This document shows, piece after piece, positions 17,014 to 24,977 of a stretch of DNA of 64,000 bases. The DNA is from Hymenobacter sediminicola (GTDB taxonomy: Bacteria; Bacteroidota; Bacteroidia; Cytophagales; Hymenobacteraceae): assembly GCF_014250515.1 (NCBI RefSeq), contig NZ_CP060202.1, positions 4,165,501 to 4,229,500 on the forward strand, in the 5' to 3' direction. The notes beneath the pieces were generated by a model. That model searched no databases. It saw only the letters and a program-made list of their open reading frames with translations, and was not told the origin of the DNA. Made by a program: the position numbers and the translations under genes. Within the stretch, counting starts at the first letter, position 1. The number at the start of each line of letters is the position of its first letter.

Positions 17014-18522
17014 CTATTCAAACCGAATAGCTGCCTTTTGCTCAATCTGCCAGTTGCCGGCCACTTTGCGCAGCACTCCGTCTTTCTCGTTCACGATGCG
17101 CGAAACCGGTCCGGTTGGCTGCTGATATACGCAGGCTTCCCGCAGCGAGTATTGGGCACTCTGAATAGCATAAGCATGCACTGCAGAGTTTGACGTCACG
17201 CGGAACGTAGCGGTTTCCGGCTGCTGCGGGTTCAACCGAATTTCGTAGATGCTGTCGTGTTGGGGCTCATCCGTCAGGTCGTACTCGTTGAAGGCTCCGT
17301 TGACAGGGACTTTCACATAGCGCGCATGGTTCATGGGCGTTGGCGTAACGTATGGCTCGGGAGCCGGAAGCTGCACCGGCGGCACCAGATTGTCGAAGTC
17401 CTCGTGTAGTGACGCGGCGGGCGGGCCAGCAGGCACTGGCGGCACTACGGGTAGTTCCGTCGGTTGAACAGGGGTCGAATAGACCGTAGCAGCGGCTGGT
17501 GCAACAGGCTCGGCTGGAGCAGGTGGCTGCTGAACGGGTGCAGCAACTGGCGCTGGCCGATTGACAGGCGGTGCTGGCGGCGCAGGCTTGCTGCTGGTGG
17601 CAGTGGCCGGGCGTGCGGTTGGGCCCGCAGTTGAAGCACTGTTCACTTGGTTTGCACGTAGCTTCTTCATTTCCTCCTCTACACGCTGCTGCACAAGACT
17701 TTCTACTTCACGCAACTGTGCGGGAGTCAGACGGTCTGCGGGTTTACTGCCGCCGCCGGTAGTCGGCGCGCTTTGCAACGCCGAAATTTCTTCCCGTCGA
17801 CGGTCTATTCGGGCACTCATCTCCTTCTGAAAGTCTCCAAGGCTTTTGCGCATCAGCGCGTAGAGCACAAGGCTTAGCAAAGACAGAATAAGTGCCAGCG
17901 GCCCAAAAAATTTATTCATCAGGCTCTCCCCTGCCCCAGTGCTGGCCGCAGCCTGAGGAACTGCTACACCCGCTTCCGACAGCCCGGCGTCGCCTGATAC
18001 TTCCGGCGCTCCTGCATCCAGATTCGTCGTATCTGTTACATCCGGGGTTGCAGACTCTGCGGCAGCTAAGTCGCCGATGGGCGTACCGTTCTGCACGTAG
18101 TTACTAAGCGCGGTTTCCAGCGTGGCCAGGCGCTGCATTCGGGCTGGGTTTGCACGGCGAGCCGGGGACGACTTCAACCGGTTAATAATTTCCGTGGTCA
18201 GCTTCTGCAGCCTCGATGGGTCGGAACCCAACCCCTGGTACATAGTACCACGGCCTTCCAGCGGCTGATACAAGGCGCTGTACACACGCTGGCTGTCGGG
18301 CTTGATGCTGTTCTCAAACGCCTTCAGCGAACTACCACACTGCAGCGAGTTCTTTAGGTTGGGCCGGCCGGTGTCTTCATACACGAATCTGGCTGTAGCA
18401 CACCAGACCTGCACCTTCTGCTCATCCAGCGTAGGCTTGCCGAGAGGCGTTTGAGCATGGCTGCCCACTGCGAGCAGTAGCAGGCCAGAAAGCAAGGAGG
18501 CAGCGCGACGGGAAAGAGTCAT
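17014..18522 (-). CDS. Bitopic envelope protein with Pro-rich linker, function unknown
   Basis: A 502-aa protein I cannot place in a family. It has a signal peptide (residues 1-24, cleavage near SHAQ), an N-terminal helical region of about 120 residues with two Cys (WCATARF, LQCGSSL), and a low-complexity Ser/Thr/Ala stretch. One transmembrane helix follows at about 205-224 (FFGPLALILSLLSLVLYALM), then a charged coiled coil (about 226-300), a Pro/Ala-rich linker (about 300-395) and a C-terminal globular domain (about 400-502, RYVKVPVNGAFNEYDL). The expected topology is N-terminal part outside and C-terminal part in the cytoplasm. Its place between the actin-like and MotA-like genes makes it a candidate connector. 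Confidence 0.75.
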   Translation of the reverse strand: MTLSRRAASLLSGLLLLAVGSHAQTPLGKPTLDEQKVQVWCATARFVYEDTGRPNLKNSLQCGSSLKAFENSIKPDSQRVYSALYQPLEGRGTMYQGLGSDPSRLQKLTTEIINRLKSSPARRANPARMQRLATLETALSNYVQNGTPIGDLAAAESATPDVTDTTNLDAGAPEVSGDAGLSEAGVAVPQAAASTGAGESLMNKFFGPLALILSLLSLVLYALMRKSLGDFQKEMSARIDRRREEISALQSAPTTGGGSKPADRLTPAQLREVESLVQQRVEEEMKKLRANQVNSASTAGPTARPATATSSKPAPPAPPVNRPAPVAAPVQQPPAPAEPVAPAAATVYSTPVQPTELPVVPPVPAGPPAASLHEDFDNLVPPVQLPAPEPYVTPTPMNHARYVKVPVNGAFNEYDLTDEPQHDSIYEIRLNPQQPETATFRVTSNSAVHAYAIQSAQYSLREACVYQQPTGPVSRIVNEKDGVLRKVAGNWQIEQKAAIRFE

Positions 18523-18621
18523 AAGGTATTGGGTAGGGAGCAGAAAGAAGCGAAGCTGGTGTTAGCATCCAGTTTCGATCAAGAATGGCTAAACGTACTT
18601 AACTATTTTATACCCACAACT

Positions 18622-18717
18622 CGTTGTCATGCTGAGCTTGTCGAAGCATTTCTACCAGAGCTAATCAAAAAGCTAGCACTGCGGTAGAGATGCTTCGACA
18701 AGCTCAGCATGACAACG
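18622..18717. repeat. Interspersed palindromic repeat, copy 4
   Basis: Two 28-base arms (18622-18649 and 18690-18717) are exact reverse complements, with CGTTGTCATGCTGAGCTTG as the outer part. The loop is 40 bases. It lies between the actin-like gene and the bitopic protein gene. Confidence 0.9.
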
Positions 18718-18731
18718 ATTTTTAATTTGAT

Positions 18732-21700
18732 CTATGCCTGCAGCTCGCGGCTTAGGTTGTACAACGCCTGTTTCAGCGGCAGGAAGAACAGGGTTTCCGG
18801 CAGGGTTTCGTCGGAGGAAAGCTGGCGCTGGAACTGGTGCAGACCCAGGCTCAGGCTGTCTTCGATTTCGCGGAGCAGGATGTCCTTCACGCGCTGACGG
18901 TCTACGTCTACGCCTACTTCGCGCAGATAGGGCGCTACTTCGTCGCCTTCAAGCACGAGGGTGAGGTAGTTGCGCACGTTTTCCAGCACCGTATTTTTCA
19001 GCTCGGCATCTACCTGGTTTAGCTTCAGGCGCTGCTGGTTAAGCTCGGTGCCTTCCACGGCGCCGCTGTACTTCACGGGCTTGATGTTGTCGTAGTCCGA
19101 CGTATTGGTCTTCTCCTCGAACAGCACACCGCCGTTGGTAGTGGCTTCCTTGGGGTTGTCGGCGAGGATAACACGGAAGTTATGCGGTGGCTCGGTACCG
19201 GTTACGGCCTGGAAGATGGCTTTCGTAATCTTCTCAATGGCCACCAGAGAGCTGCCCCCGGCCAGCAGGCGCAGGTACAAGCTGCCTTTGCCCGAGAAGC
19301 AGAGGTAGCGCGGCGTTTTCAGGCCGAGGTGCTTGGTCAGCTGCGCCGTGTGGTAGATGATGCTGGTGTAGTGCAGGTAGAATAGCACCCGCAGCTGCCG
19401 GCCTTTTCCTAGGCCTAGCGCCTGGGTAAAGCGCAGGGCATCATCGTACTTAAACAGCAAGCTCGTTACGTCAGCAGAACCAAAATCGGTGTTGCTGAGG
19501 GCGGCACGCAGGTAGCCTTTGTACTCCTGGTTTTGCTCGGAGTCGGGCAGACTTTCCACGTGGCCTACGCCGAGGCGGAGGAGACCATTCTGCTTGGGTG
19601 CGCCTTGCACGCGGGCGTAGCCGTCGCCCCACAGGTCGTCGCCGGCGAAGCGGAACGAGGTGCTGTAAGCCGGTTTCTGGTCGGCGAAGAGTAGCAAGTC
19701 AGTGGTGCCGCCACCGATGTCGATGTTCACCACGTTTTCGTCGCGGTTGGGCACTACTTGGTTGGTGGCGGTAAGGTAGTAGTAGGGCGCCACCGATTCG
19801 GTAAGGCAGATGGTGGGGCGCTTGGCCTTGAACACCTGCTGGAACGACTCATCCCAGACTTGCTGGAACTGGTTGCGCAAGAAGCCATCGAAGCTCAGCG
19901 GCGCAAACCATACCACGCGGGTATCTTCCAAAATGCCGCCGTGCAACGCCGCCTTATGACGGAGCAGCAGCAGAATTTCTTTGAAGAAGGCCTCGATGCG
20001 CGACACGCCCTGCGGGTCCAGCTCCGCCGACCACTTCAGGTTGGTGATGAAGCGGTTCTGGGGCAGCTCGGCCGTATTTTCGGTGTTGATGCTGAAACCA
20101 ATGTTGATGTTGCTAAGCACCTTGGCCGGCTCGTTGGCAAACGATGTGGTTTCGCAAACAGCAGTACGAATCGGAAACTCATACACCGAACCGCCTTCGC
20201 CTACGAAGCTGGGTACAAACTCCCGGTTTTGCAGCGTCGCAATATTGTCCCAGATCTGACCAGCGCCTGTGCGGTAACGCTGCGCGGCCGATAGGCCGGC
20301 ATCCCCTACCGGAGCGTGCAGCCATTCTACCTGCACATCGGCCTCGCCGATGGTCAGCGGACGTGGGTGCGCGGTAGGCGAATCGGCGTAGGCAATGTGG
20401 GTGTTGGTAGTACCGAAGTCCACCGCGAAGGTAAAGCGGCGCGTGCCACGGTCCAGTTCACGCCAGCGTGGCACGAACAGGCCGCGGGCCGGCTCTGCCC
20501 CAATGGTAGCGGGCGGACAAGTCAGCTCGGCGAGGTCAAAATGGGTGCCGGTGACTTCGTAGTACGTGCTGCCGGCGGTGGCCATGCTCTTCTGGGTGCG
20601 CTCGTAGCGGGTGGCACGGCGGGCAGCGCCCTGGTCCGTAATCCGCTCCCCGTTCACGAAGAACTGCAGATCGTAACGGCGGCTGAGCATGGTGGGCGCG
20701 TTGTCGGCATCTACCAGCATCACCTTGTAGAGGTCGTTGAACTCCGGCTGATAGCGCACCTTGTAGAACGGGAACACGCCCACGCCCACGGCTGCCTTCA
20801 CAATGCGGCCCTTCTCCAGAATCTCGCGACCCTGAGCATCCTTCGGGTTCTGCGGATTGGTGTAGTAGCTGCGCTCAAACGTGATGAAGCGGCCCGCCTG
20901 CACCGGCACCCGCAGCTGCACGCGCACGTGGCTGAGGTCAATAGTGAAGGTGAGCAGCTCGGCCAACTCGTTCTCCGTGAAGTACTCGAAGAAGGCTTGT
21001 TTCAGCGGCAGCAGATACGGGAAACGGGCCCGGCCCTGACCATCGGCGCCGTACTGGAACGTGACTTTGCCAGTATGGAAACGTTGGGTGTTCAGTTCGT
21101 AGGGAAGTTCCACGAGGGAGTCTTCCAGCAAGTCGCCTACCGTGAGGTAGGGATATTTGAAGCCCTTGCCCGGCAACACCCGGCTTTCCAGCGCCACCTC
21201 ATCGTAGTAAGGAACCGGCGTGCGGTCGTCCCAGGGCTGACCGTTGAGATAGTTGGCACCGGGCATCGTGAGGTTCGGGCGCAGCACCAATGGGCGCGGC
21301 CGGCCCGTCGTCGATTCGCGTGTGGGCTGGATGAACAGGTCAGAGCTGGTCACGGCCGACTGGTCGGCGCGGCCGGGCAGCGGCACGCCTTTCACGCTCA
21401 CCAGGTTGCCTTGCACATCGGTCAGGGCCGGGTAGCGGGTGGCAAACTGCTGGGCACTCCGGTCGCCCTGCATCTGGAGCTGGTTGATTTTCGAGCGGTC
21501 AAGGCCAGCGTACACGCTGCCGGCAAACTCCCGGCGCTGCAGCTGCGGATAGGCCAGGAACAGCTCGTACACAAACTCGCGGAACTGCGGGTCGCGGTCT
21601 TCGAGCAGCACGGTTTGCTTGTCGAAGTAGTGGCCGCGGGCCTGCGGGCGCTCCAAGTCCAGTGGCGTAACTGCCGGACCGGTGAACAGAATGGTCAGCG

Positions 21701-22199
21701 GCGAGGTGCCACCTAGCAGGCGCGTGCCGCCCGCCAGCTCCGGCGACTCATAGTACACCAAGTACATGTCGGAGAAGTCGCGGAACCGCTCGTCCTGCAT
21801 GTACAGCTGCAGTGTTTCGCCCAGCAGGCGCGTGCCCTCGTCCTGCCGCATCCGGCGGATTTCGGCCTCCGAGTTCCAGCGGCGCAGCGTGATTTTGCGG
21901 CCGGCCTGGGTGTAGAGGTGATAGTTGTAGAGCAGCTCCAGCAAATCCCAGAAGTGCGTCGTCAGCTCGTGGTACACCGAGCCGGGGTTACGCTGCCCTT
22001 CGCGGGCCAGGAAGTCGAAAGCCGTTTCAAACAGGTGCATCCGCGCAAACGGCGTCGGGATGCTCACGGCCAAGTTGCGGGATTTGCCGCCGGCCGGATC
22101 TGTTACGGTATTGATTTCGGTGCTCGTTACCGGCGCCGTTTTCTGCCAGCCTTGAACCTGCTGGGAGCCATTGTTATGTAAGCGAAGGACTTTGGCCAT
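18732..22199 (-). CDS. Actin/Hsp70-like ATPase with large N-terminal extension
   Basis: A 1155-aa cytoplasmic protein. The C-terminal half holds an actin/Hsp70-type nucleotide fold: phosphate-1 motif VDFGTTNT (Asp594), phosphate-2 motif IDIGGGTTD (Asp827 to Asp834) and an adenosine-type motif CFSGKGSLYL (about 967-976). The first 590 residues form a separate region with no family that I recognise (PFARMHLFETAFDFLA, YNYHLYTQAGRK, LFTGPAVTPLD). No signal peptide or membrane helix is seen. Its architecture recalls large Hsp70-fold proteins such as SrfB, but I cannot confirm that. It lies in one cluster with a tubulin-like GTPase and a MotAB-like pair, so ATP-dependent assembly or regulation of that complex is the likely role. 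Confidence 0.85.
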   Translation of the reverse strand: MAKVLRLHNNGSQQVQGWQKTAPVTSTEINTVTDPAGGKSRNLAVSIPTPFARMHLFETAFDFLAREGQRNPGSVYHELTTHFWDLLELLYNYHLYTQAGRKITLRRWNSEAEIRRMRQDEGTRLLGETLQLYMQDERFRDFSDMYLVYYESPELAGGTRLLGGTSPLTILFTGPAVTPLDLERPQARGHYFDKQTVLLEDRDPQFREFVYELFLAYPQLQRREFAGSVYAGLDRSKINQLQMQGDRSAQQFATRYPALTDVQGNLVSVKGVPLPGRADQSAVTSSDLFIQPTRESTTGRPRPLVLRPNLTMPGANYLNGQPWDDRTPVPYYDEVALESRVLPGKGFKYPYLTVGDLLEDSLVELPYELNTQRFHTGKVTFQYGADGQGRARFPYLLPLKQAFFEYFTENELAELLTFTIDLSHVRVQLRVPVQAGRFITFERSYYTNPQNPKDAQGREILEKGRIVKAAVGVGVFPFYKVRYQPEFNDLYKVMLVDADNAPTMLSRRYDLQFFVNGERITDQGAARRATRYERTQKSMATAGSTYYEVTGTHFDLAELTCPPATIGAEPARGLFVPRWRELDRGTRRFTFAVDFGTTNTHIAYADSPTAHPRPLTIGEADVQVEWLHAPVGDAGLSAAQRYRTGAGQIWDNIATLQNREFVPSFVGEGGSVYEFPIRTAVCETTSFANEPAKVLSNINIGFSINTENTAELPQNRFITNLKWSAELDPQGVSRIEAFFKEILLLLRHKAALHGGILEDTRVVWFAPLSFDGFLRNQFQQVWDESFQQVFKAKRPTICLTESVAPYYYLTATNQVVPNRDENVVNIDIGGGTTDLLLFADQKPAYSTSFRFAGDDLWGDGYARVQGAPKQNGLLRLGVGHVESLPDSEQNQEYKGYLRAALSNTDFGSADVTSLLFKYDDALRFTQALGLGKGRQLRVLFYLHYTSIIYHTAQLTKHLGLKTPRYLCFSGKGSLYLRLLAGGSSLVAIEKITKAIFQAVTGTEPPHNFRVILADNPKEATTNGGVLFEEKTNTSDYDNIKPVKYSGAVEGTELNQQRLKLNQVDAELKNTVLENVRNYLTLVLEGDEVAPYLREVGVDVDRQRVKDILLREIEDSLSLGLHQFQRQLSSDETLPETLFFLPLKQALYNLSRELQA

Positions 22200-22278
22200 G
22201 TGCTGCTGAAATCTATTCTGAAAGCTGGTTTCCCTCCTCAGATGAGCAGGGGTTAGGGGTGGTTGACTGGCCTAGGCC

Positions 22279-22311
22279 GTCATGCTGAGCTTGCCGAAGC
22301 ATCTCTCCCGC
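22279..22311. repeat. Left arm of split palindromic repeat (copy 5)
   Basis: GTCATGCTGAGCTTGCCGAAGC plus following bases match the left arm of the other repeats. Its complement is at 22693-22726, 382 bases away, so the two arms bracket the 126-aa gene. The TGA stop of that gene lies inside this arm. Confidence 0.75.
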
Positions 22312-22660
22312 TTCGTTGGGTAATCAAGTTATTCCATCTGTCCACCATGGAAGCGTAGAACGAGGCGGCAGCTGTTGTCTCATAATTCTCATCAAGCGCG
22401 TCAGCTTCTTTATCCAAAAGGAGAGAAATGACTAAGTCAATTTCTCCATCCGTCAGAGTGACTTGATAAAAGCCGGTCCAGCGGTCCAGGTTGTTGTGTA
22501 AACTAGGCTTGCTGACACTTCCATTCTCAATGATTTTGGTGATGTGTTGCGCTAATTCCTGCTGTCCAGCTTTCTCCAAAAGATTACGAGTCGTGTTAAG
22601 CGTTTCAAAATCAAGCACATTGTCTTGCTCTTTCAGACGCTTATACTCGTTTGCACTCAT
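22280..22660 (-). CDS. Hypothetical 126-aa protein framed by repeat arms
   Basis: A small soluble, acidic, mostly helical protein starting MSANEYKRLKEQD, with a FYQVTLTDGEIDLVISLLLD segment. I recognise no family. Residues up to about 115 look like a normal compact domain; the last ten or so (SGRDASASSA) are translated from the left arm of a palindromic repeat, so the native C-terminus was probably altered by the repeat. Its codons look less GC-rich than those of its neighbours. It lies between the tubulin-like and actin-like genes of the cluster and may be cargo of a repeat-mediated insertion rather than a true component. Confidence 0.65.
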   Translation of the reverse strand: MSANEYKRLKEQDNVLDFETLNTTRNLLEKAGQQELAQHITKIIENGSVSKPSLHNNLDRWTGFYQVTLTDGEIDLVISLLLDKEADALDENYETTAAASFYASMVDRWNNLITQRSGRDASASSA

Positions 22661-22692
22661 AATAGAAGGCGAAAATAAACGGGCTGTATTGA

Positions 22693-22726
22693 GCGGTAGA
22701 GATGCTTCGGCTTCGCTCAGCAGGAC
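22693..22726. repeat. Right arm of split palindromic repeat (copy 5)
   Basis: GCGGTAGAGATGCTTCGG and the following bases are a near-complement of 22279-22311, with about five mismatches in 34. It lies 33 bases upstream of the start codon of the 126-aa gene. Confidence 0.75.
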
Positions 22727-22814
22727 GGTCTTTCGATTGTCATACTGGCCTAGCGGAGCAACTAAACAACATCAGCAACGGGTTCAACCACCCCAGTTGC
22801 GCTTTTGAACAACG

Positions 22815-22838
22815 TCCCCTCCTCAGCTGAGGAGGGGA
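22815..22838. terminator. 24-bp perfect palindrome downstream of the tubulin-like gene
   Basis: TCCCCTCCTCAG is followed directly by its exact complement. It lies 22 bases beyond the stop of the tubulin-like gene (minus strand). It may act as a terminator or mRNA-end structure; there is no strong T run on that strand. Confidence 0.5.
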
Positions 22839-22859
22839 GTTTTCGTTCCGGTCTTATGA

Positions 22860-24308
22860 CTATACCACCTTCACCTTCTCCTCAAACGCCTTATCCGTCA
22901 CATCATAGAACAGCTCCAGCATCTTGCGGAAGTTGTCGGGCTCTTGGATGGACTTCTCGGTTTTGTTGAGGTTGTCGAGGAGGTAGTTGTGGCTGAGGCC
23001 TTTGTTGAAGAAGTCGTTCCACTTCTTTTCGACTGGCTTGCCGAGAATCATGGCGTTGAAGTCGTCGGTCTGCAGATCGAAGGGACGGAAGGAACGACGG
23101 TTCTGGGCCAGCTCCTGCAGCCACTGATCTACGCCGGAGTCGGGGCTGTGGAGGAAGGTGTTCAGCTCCCGGAAGATGGGCTCGTTGCGCATGGCGTAGT
23201 CCAGCTTCAGGTTGTCGGCGTAGGGCGCTTTGTCGGTGGGCAGGTGCTGCTTGTGGTAGCGCGTGAAGTACAGGAACTGCGTGAGCTGCTTGGCAATAAT
23301 CTCGCGCGACTCATCGGGCAGGTGGCTGAACTGGATTTCTGGGGCATCTGCCTGTAGGCCATACTCGTGGAAGTGTGGGCCGCCGGTGCGTAGCTCGGCC
23401 GGCGAGTAGCGCATGAAGTCCACGATGCTTAGGGCCGCCAGCAGCTCAATTACGTGGGCCTTATTCTTCTGCTGGGTGCCGCCGGGCTGGTTTTCGTAGG
23501 GCGTGTCGGGCGTGTCGGCGAGGTAGTACAGCGCATCGAGGCCCTGGAGGTTGTGCTCGTAGTAGCTGAGCGCCGCCTTGGTTTTAGTGAGGAAGTTGTT
23601 GGAGTCGATAACGGCGTTGTCTTCGCTCTGGAGGGCGAAGTAGGGCATTACCGTCACGGCGCCGGTGGGCGCGTCGCGCAGGTAGCGGGCGTTGCTGAGG
23701 CGCGTATTGGTGTCCTTCAAGTTCTTGAGCATGAGCGGGAAACCCGCCGCACCTGTGCCACCGAAGATACTCGACACGAAGAATACCCGGTCGCCATCCT
23801 GGAAGTTATCCGCGAAAAACCGCATTTCAGGGCTTTCCACCAGCTTGTTCAGCACAATGCTGCCCACGTTCGGAGAGCCGCGGAAACCAATGGTCAGGGG
23901 GCTTTCCAAGTTGTCCTGGGTGAACAGCAAATCCACCAAGCCTTTCGAGTCAACAGAGAGGCCATCGTAGCTCAGGTATTGCCGGAAGCTCTGGTTGATG
24001 CCGCCGAAGTCGAAGATGAAGGTATCCTTCACCGAGCCATTCACGTCCTGCGAAATACCGCTCAGGGTGCTGATATCAGTCTTAAAGAAACCTTCTTCGC
24101 GGGGGCCGAGGCGCTTATAAATCTGCTGGTAGCTCTGCAGCAACTGCACCGTACGGTTCATGTCGCCGTTATGGGCGTCGGGGTCGATGATGATTGGTAC
24201 TACCCGGTCGCAGTTGGGCAGCTCTACGCCCGCGGCCAGCAGCATGGTGAGCGAGCGAATGACGCGGGAGCCCGTGCCGCCAATGCCGAATAAAAACAGT
24301 TTAGCCAT
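22860..24308 (-). CDS. Tubulin/FtsZ-like GTPase
   Basis: A 482-aa cytoplasmic protein of the tubulin superfamily but not FtsZ. The first strand and loop read LFLFGIGGTGSRVIRSL (residues 4-20), the glycine-rich T1 region. The tubulin signature loop T4 is FGGTGAAGFP (Gly183 to Pro191), equivalent to GGGTGSG. An acidic NQSFRQYL and a TIGFRGSPNVGS region lie between them. The C-terminal half (about 260-482) is helical and unlike the FtsZ C-terminal domain. No FtsZ tail for FtsA binding is seen. Related FtsZ-like families have been proposed to work in membrane remodelling. The adjacent three-helix membrane protein and the actin-like protein suggest a membrane-linked assembly. Confidence 0.88.
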   Translation of the reverse strand: MAKLFLFGIGGTGSRVIRSLTMLLAAGVELPNCDRVVPIIIDPDAHNGDMNRTVQLLQSYQQIYKRLGPREEGFFKTDISTLSGISQDVNGSVKDTFIFDFGGINQSFRQYLSYDGLSVDSKGLVDLLFTQDNLESPLTIGFRGSPNVGSIVLNKLVESPEMRFFADNFQDGDRVFFVSSIFGGTGAAGFPLMLKNLKDTNTRLSNARYLRDAPTGAVTVMPYFALQSEDNAVIDSNNFLTKTKAALSYYEHNLQGLDALYYLADTPDTPYENQPGGTQQKNKAHVIELLAALSIVDFMRYSPAELRTGGPHFHEYGLQADAPEIQFSHLPDESREIIAKQLTQFLYFTRYHKQHLPTDKAPYADNLKLDYAMRNEPIFRELNTFLHSPDSGVDQWLQELAQNRRSFRPFDLQTDDFNAMILGKPVEKKWNDFFNKGLSHNYLLDNLNKTEKSIQEPDNFRKMLELFYDVTDKAFEEKVKVV

Positions 24309-24407
24309 GAGTTGGAAGGAAGACTGAGAGCTTGGAACGGAGAGCTAGCTGAGGTGACTTCCTCGCAGTAGAACGATTCTCTGTTCTACGCTCTCTGTTC
24401 TCGAAAT

Positions 24408-24800
24408 CTAAAACGGTGTGGTACTCGCGTTGGTCGAGCCTTTGCGCAGAATCAGGGAGAAGAGGAAGAACCACAGCAGCCCCAAAATGGCGTTCCAGGT
24501 AGCAAGCCAGTAGATGTAGCTATGGTCTGTTACCTGCTGGGCGCTGGTCTGCCATACGGTTACCAAGAAAGCAACCAGGCCATTCAGGACTAGGAAAATA
24601 GCCCAGTGCCGACCTTTGTTGAACGTGGCTACACCCATAGCCCGGTTGATCAGGTAGTAAAACACGACTACCATTGCCAGTGAAATACCCAGATTGAGCA
24701 AGCCAATGTTGGGGAATATCACGTCGCGGTAAACGGGCGTATCAGCGGGCGGTTGTGGAGCACCGATGAGTTCGTAGATGGAGCGGAAGAGTGCTTTCAT
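24408..24800 (-). CDS. Three-helix inner-membrane protein of the cluster
   Basis: A 130-aa protein with predicted helices at about residues 31-51 (NIGLLNLGISLAMVVVFYYL), 66-86 (WAIFLVLNGLVAFLVTVW) and 97-118 (YWLATWNAILGLLWFFLFSL). The N-terminal 28 residues and the short tail are hydrophilic. I do not recognise the family. It lies between the vWA-like lipoprotein gene and the tubulin-like gene, and may be the membrane anchor or partner of the latter. Confidence 0.75.
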   Translation of the reverse strand: MKALFRSIYELIGAPQPPADTPVYRDVIFPNIGLLNLGISLAMVVVFYYLINRAMGVATFNKGRHWAIFLVLNGLVAFLVTVWQTSAQQVTDHSYIYWLATWNAILGLLWFFLFSLILRKGSTNASTTPF

Positions 24801-24977
24801 GGAGAAGGATGGCGCCAGTTTGTAACCGGCGAAGCATGGAACGAAGAGAGTAGAACGAAATTGTTGGGCGCAGCATAAGGTTATGTCTGCTGCTTTGCCA
24901 CGCTAATGAACGACTATCGTGCCAATGAAGCCAGAGTAGCCGTCCGGGTATACGAAGAGCCGAAGCATTGCGCTACA

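Noticed and set aside
20316..21716. Long plus-strand ORF of 466 codons
   Set aside because: It is antisense to the actin-like gene and has the His/Arg/Ala/Gly-rich look of a high-GC shadow frame.
13270..22726. CRISPR array or insertion sequence
   Set aside because: The repeats are widely spaced inverted pairs with genes between them, not regularly spaced direct repeats, and no cas gene or transposase is present.
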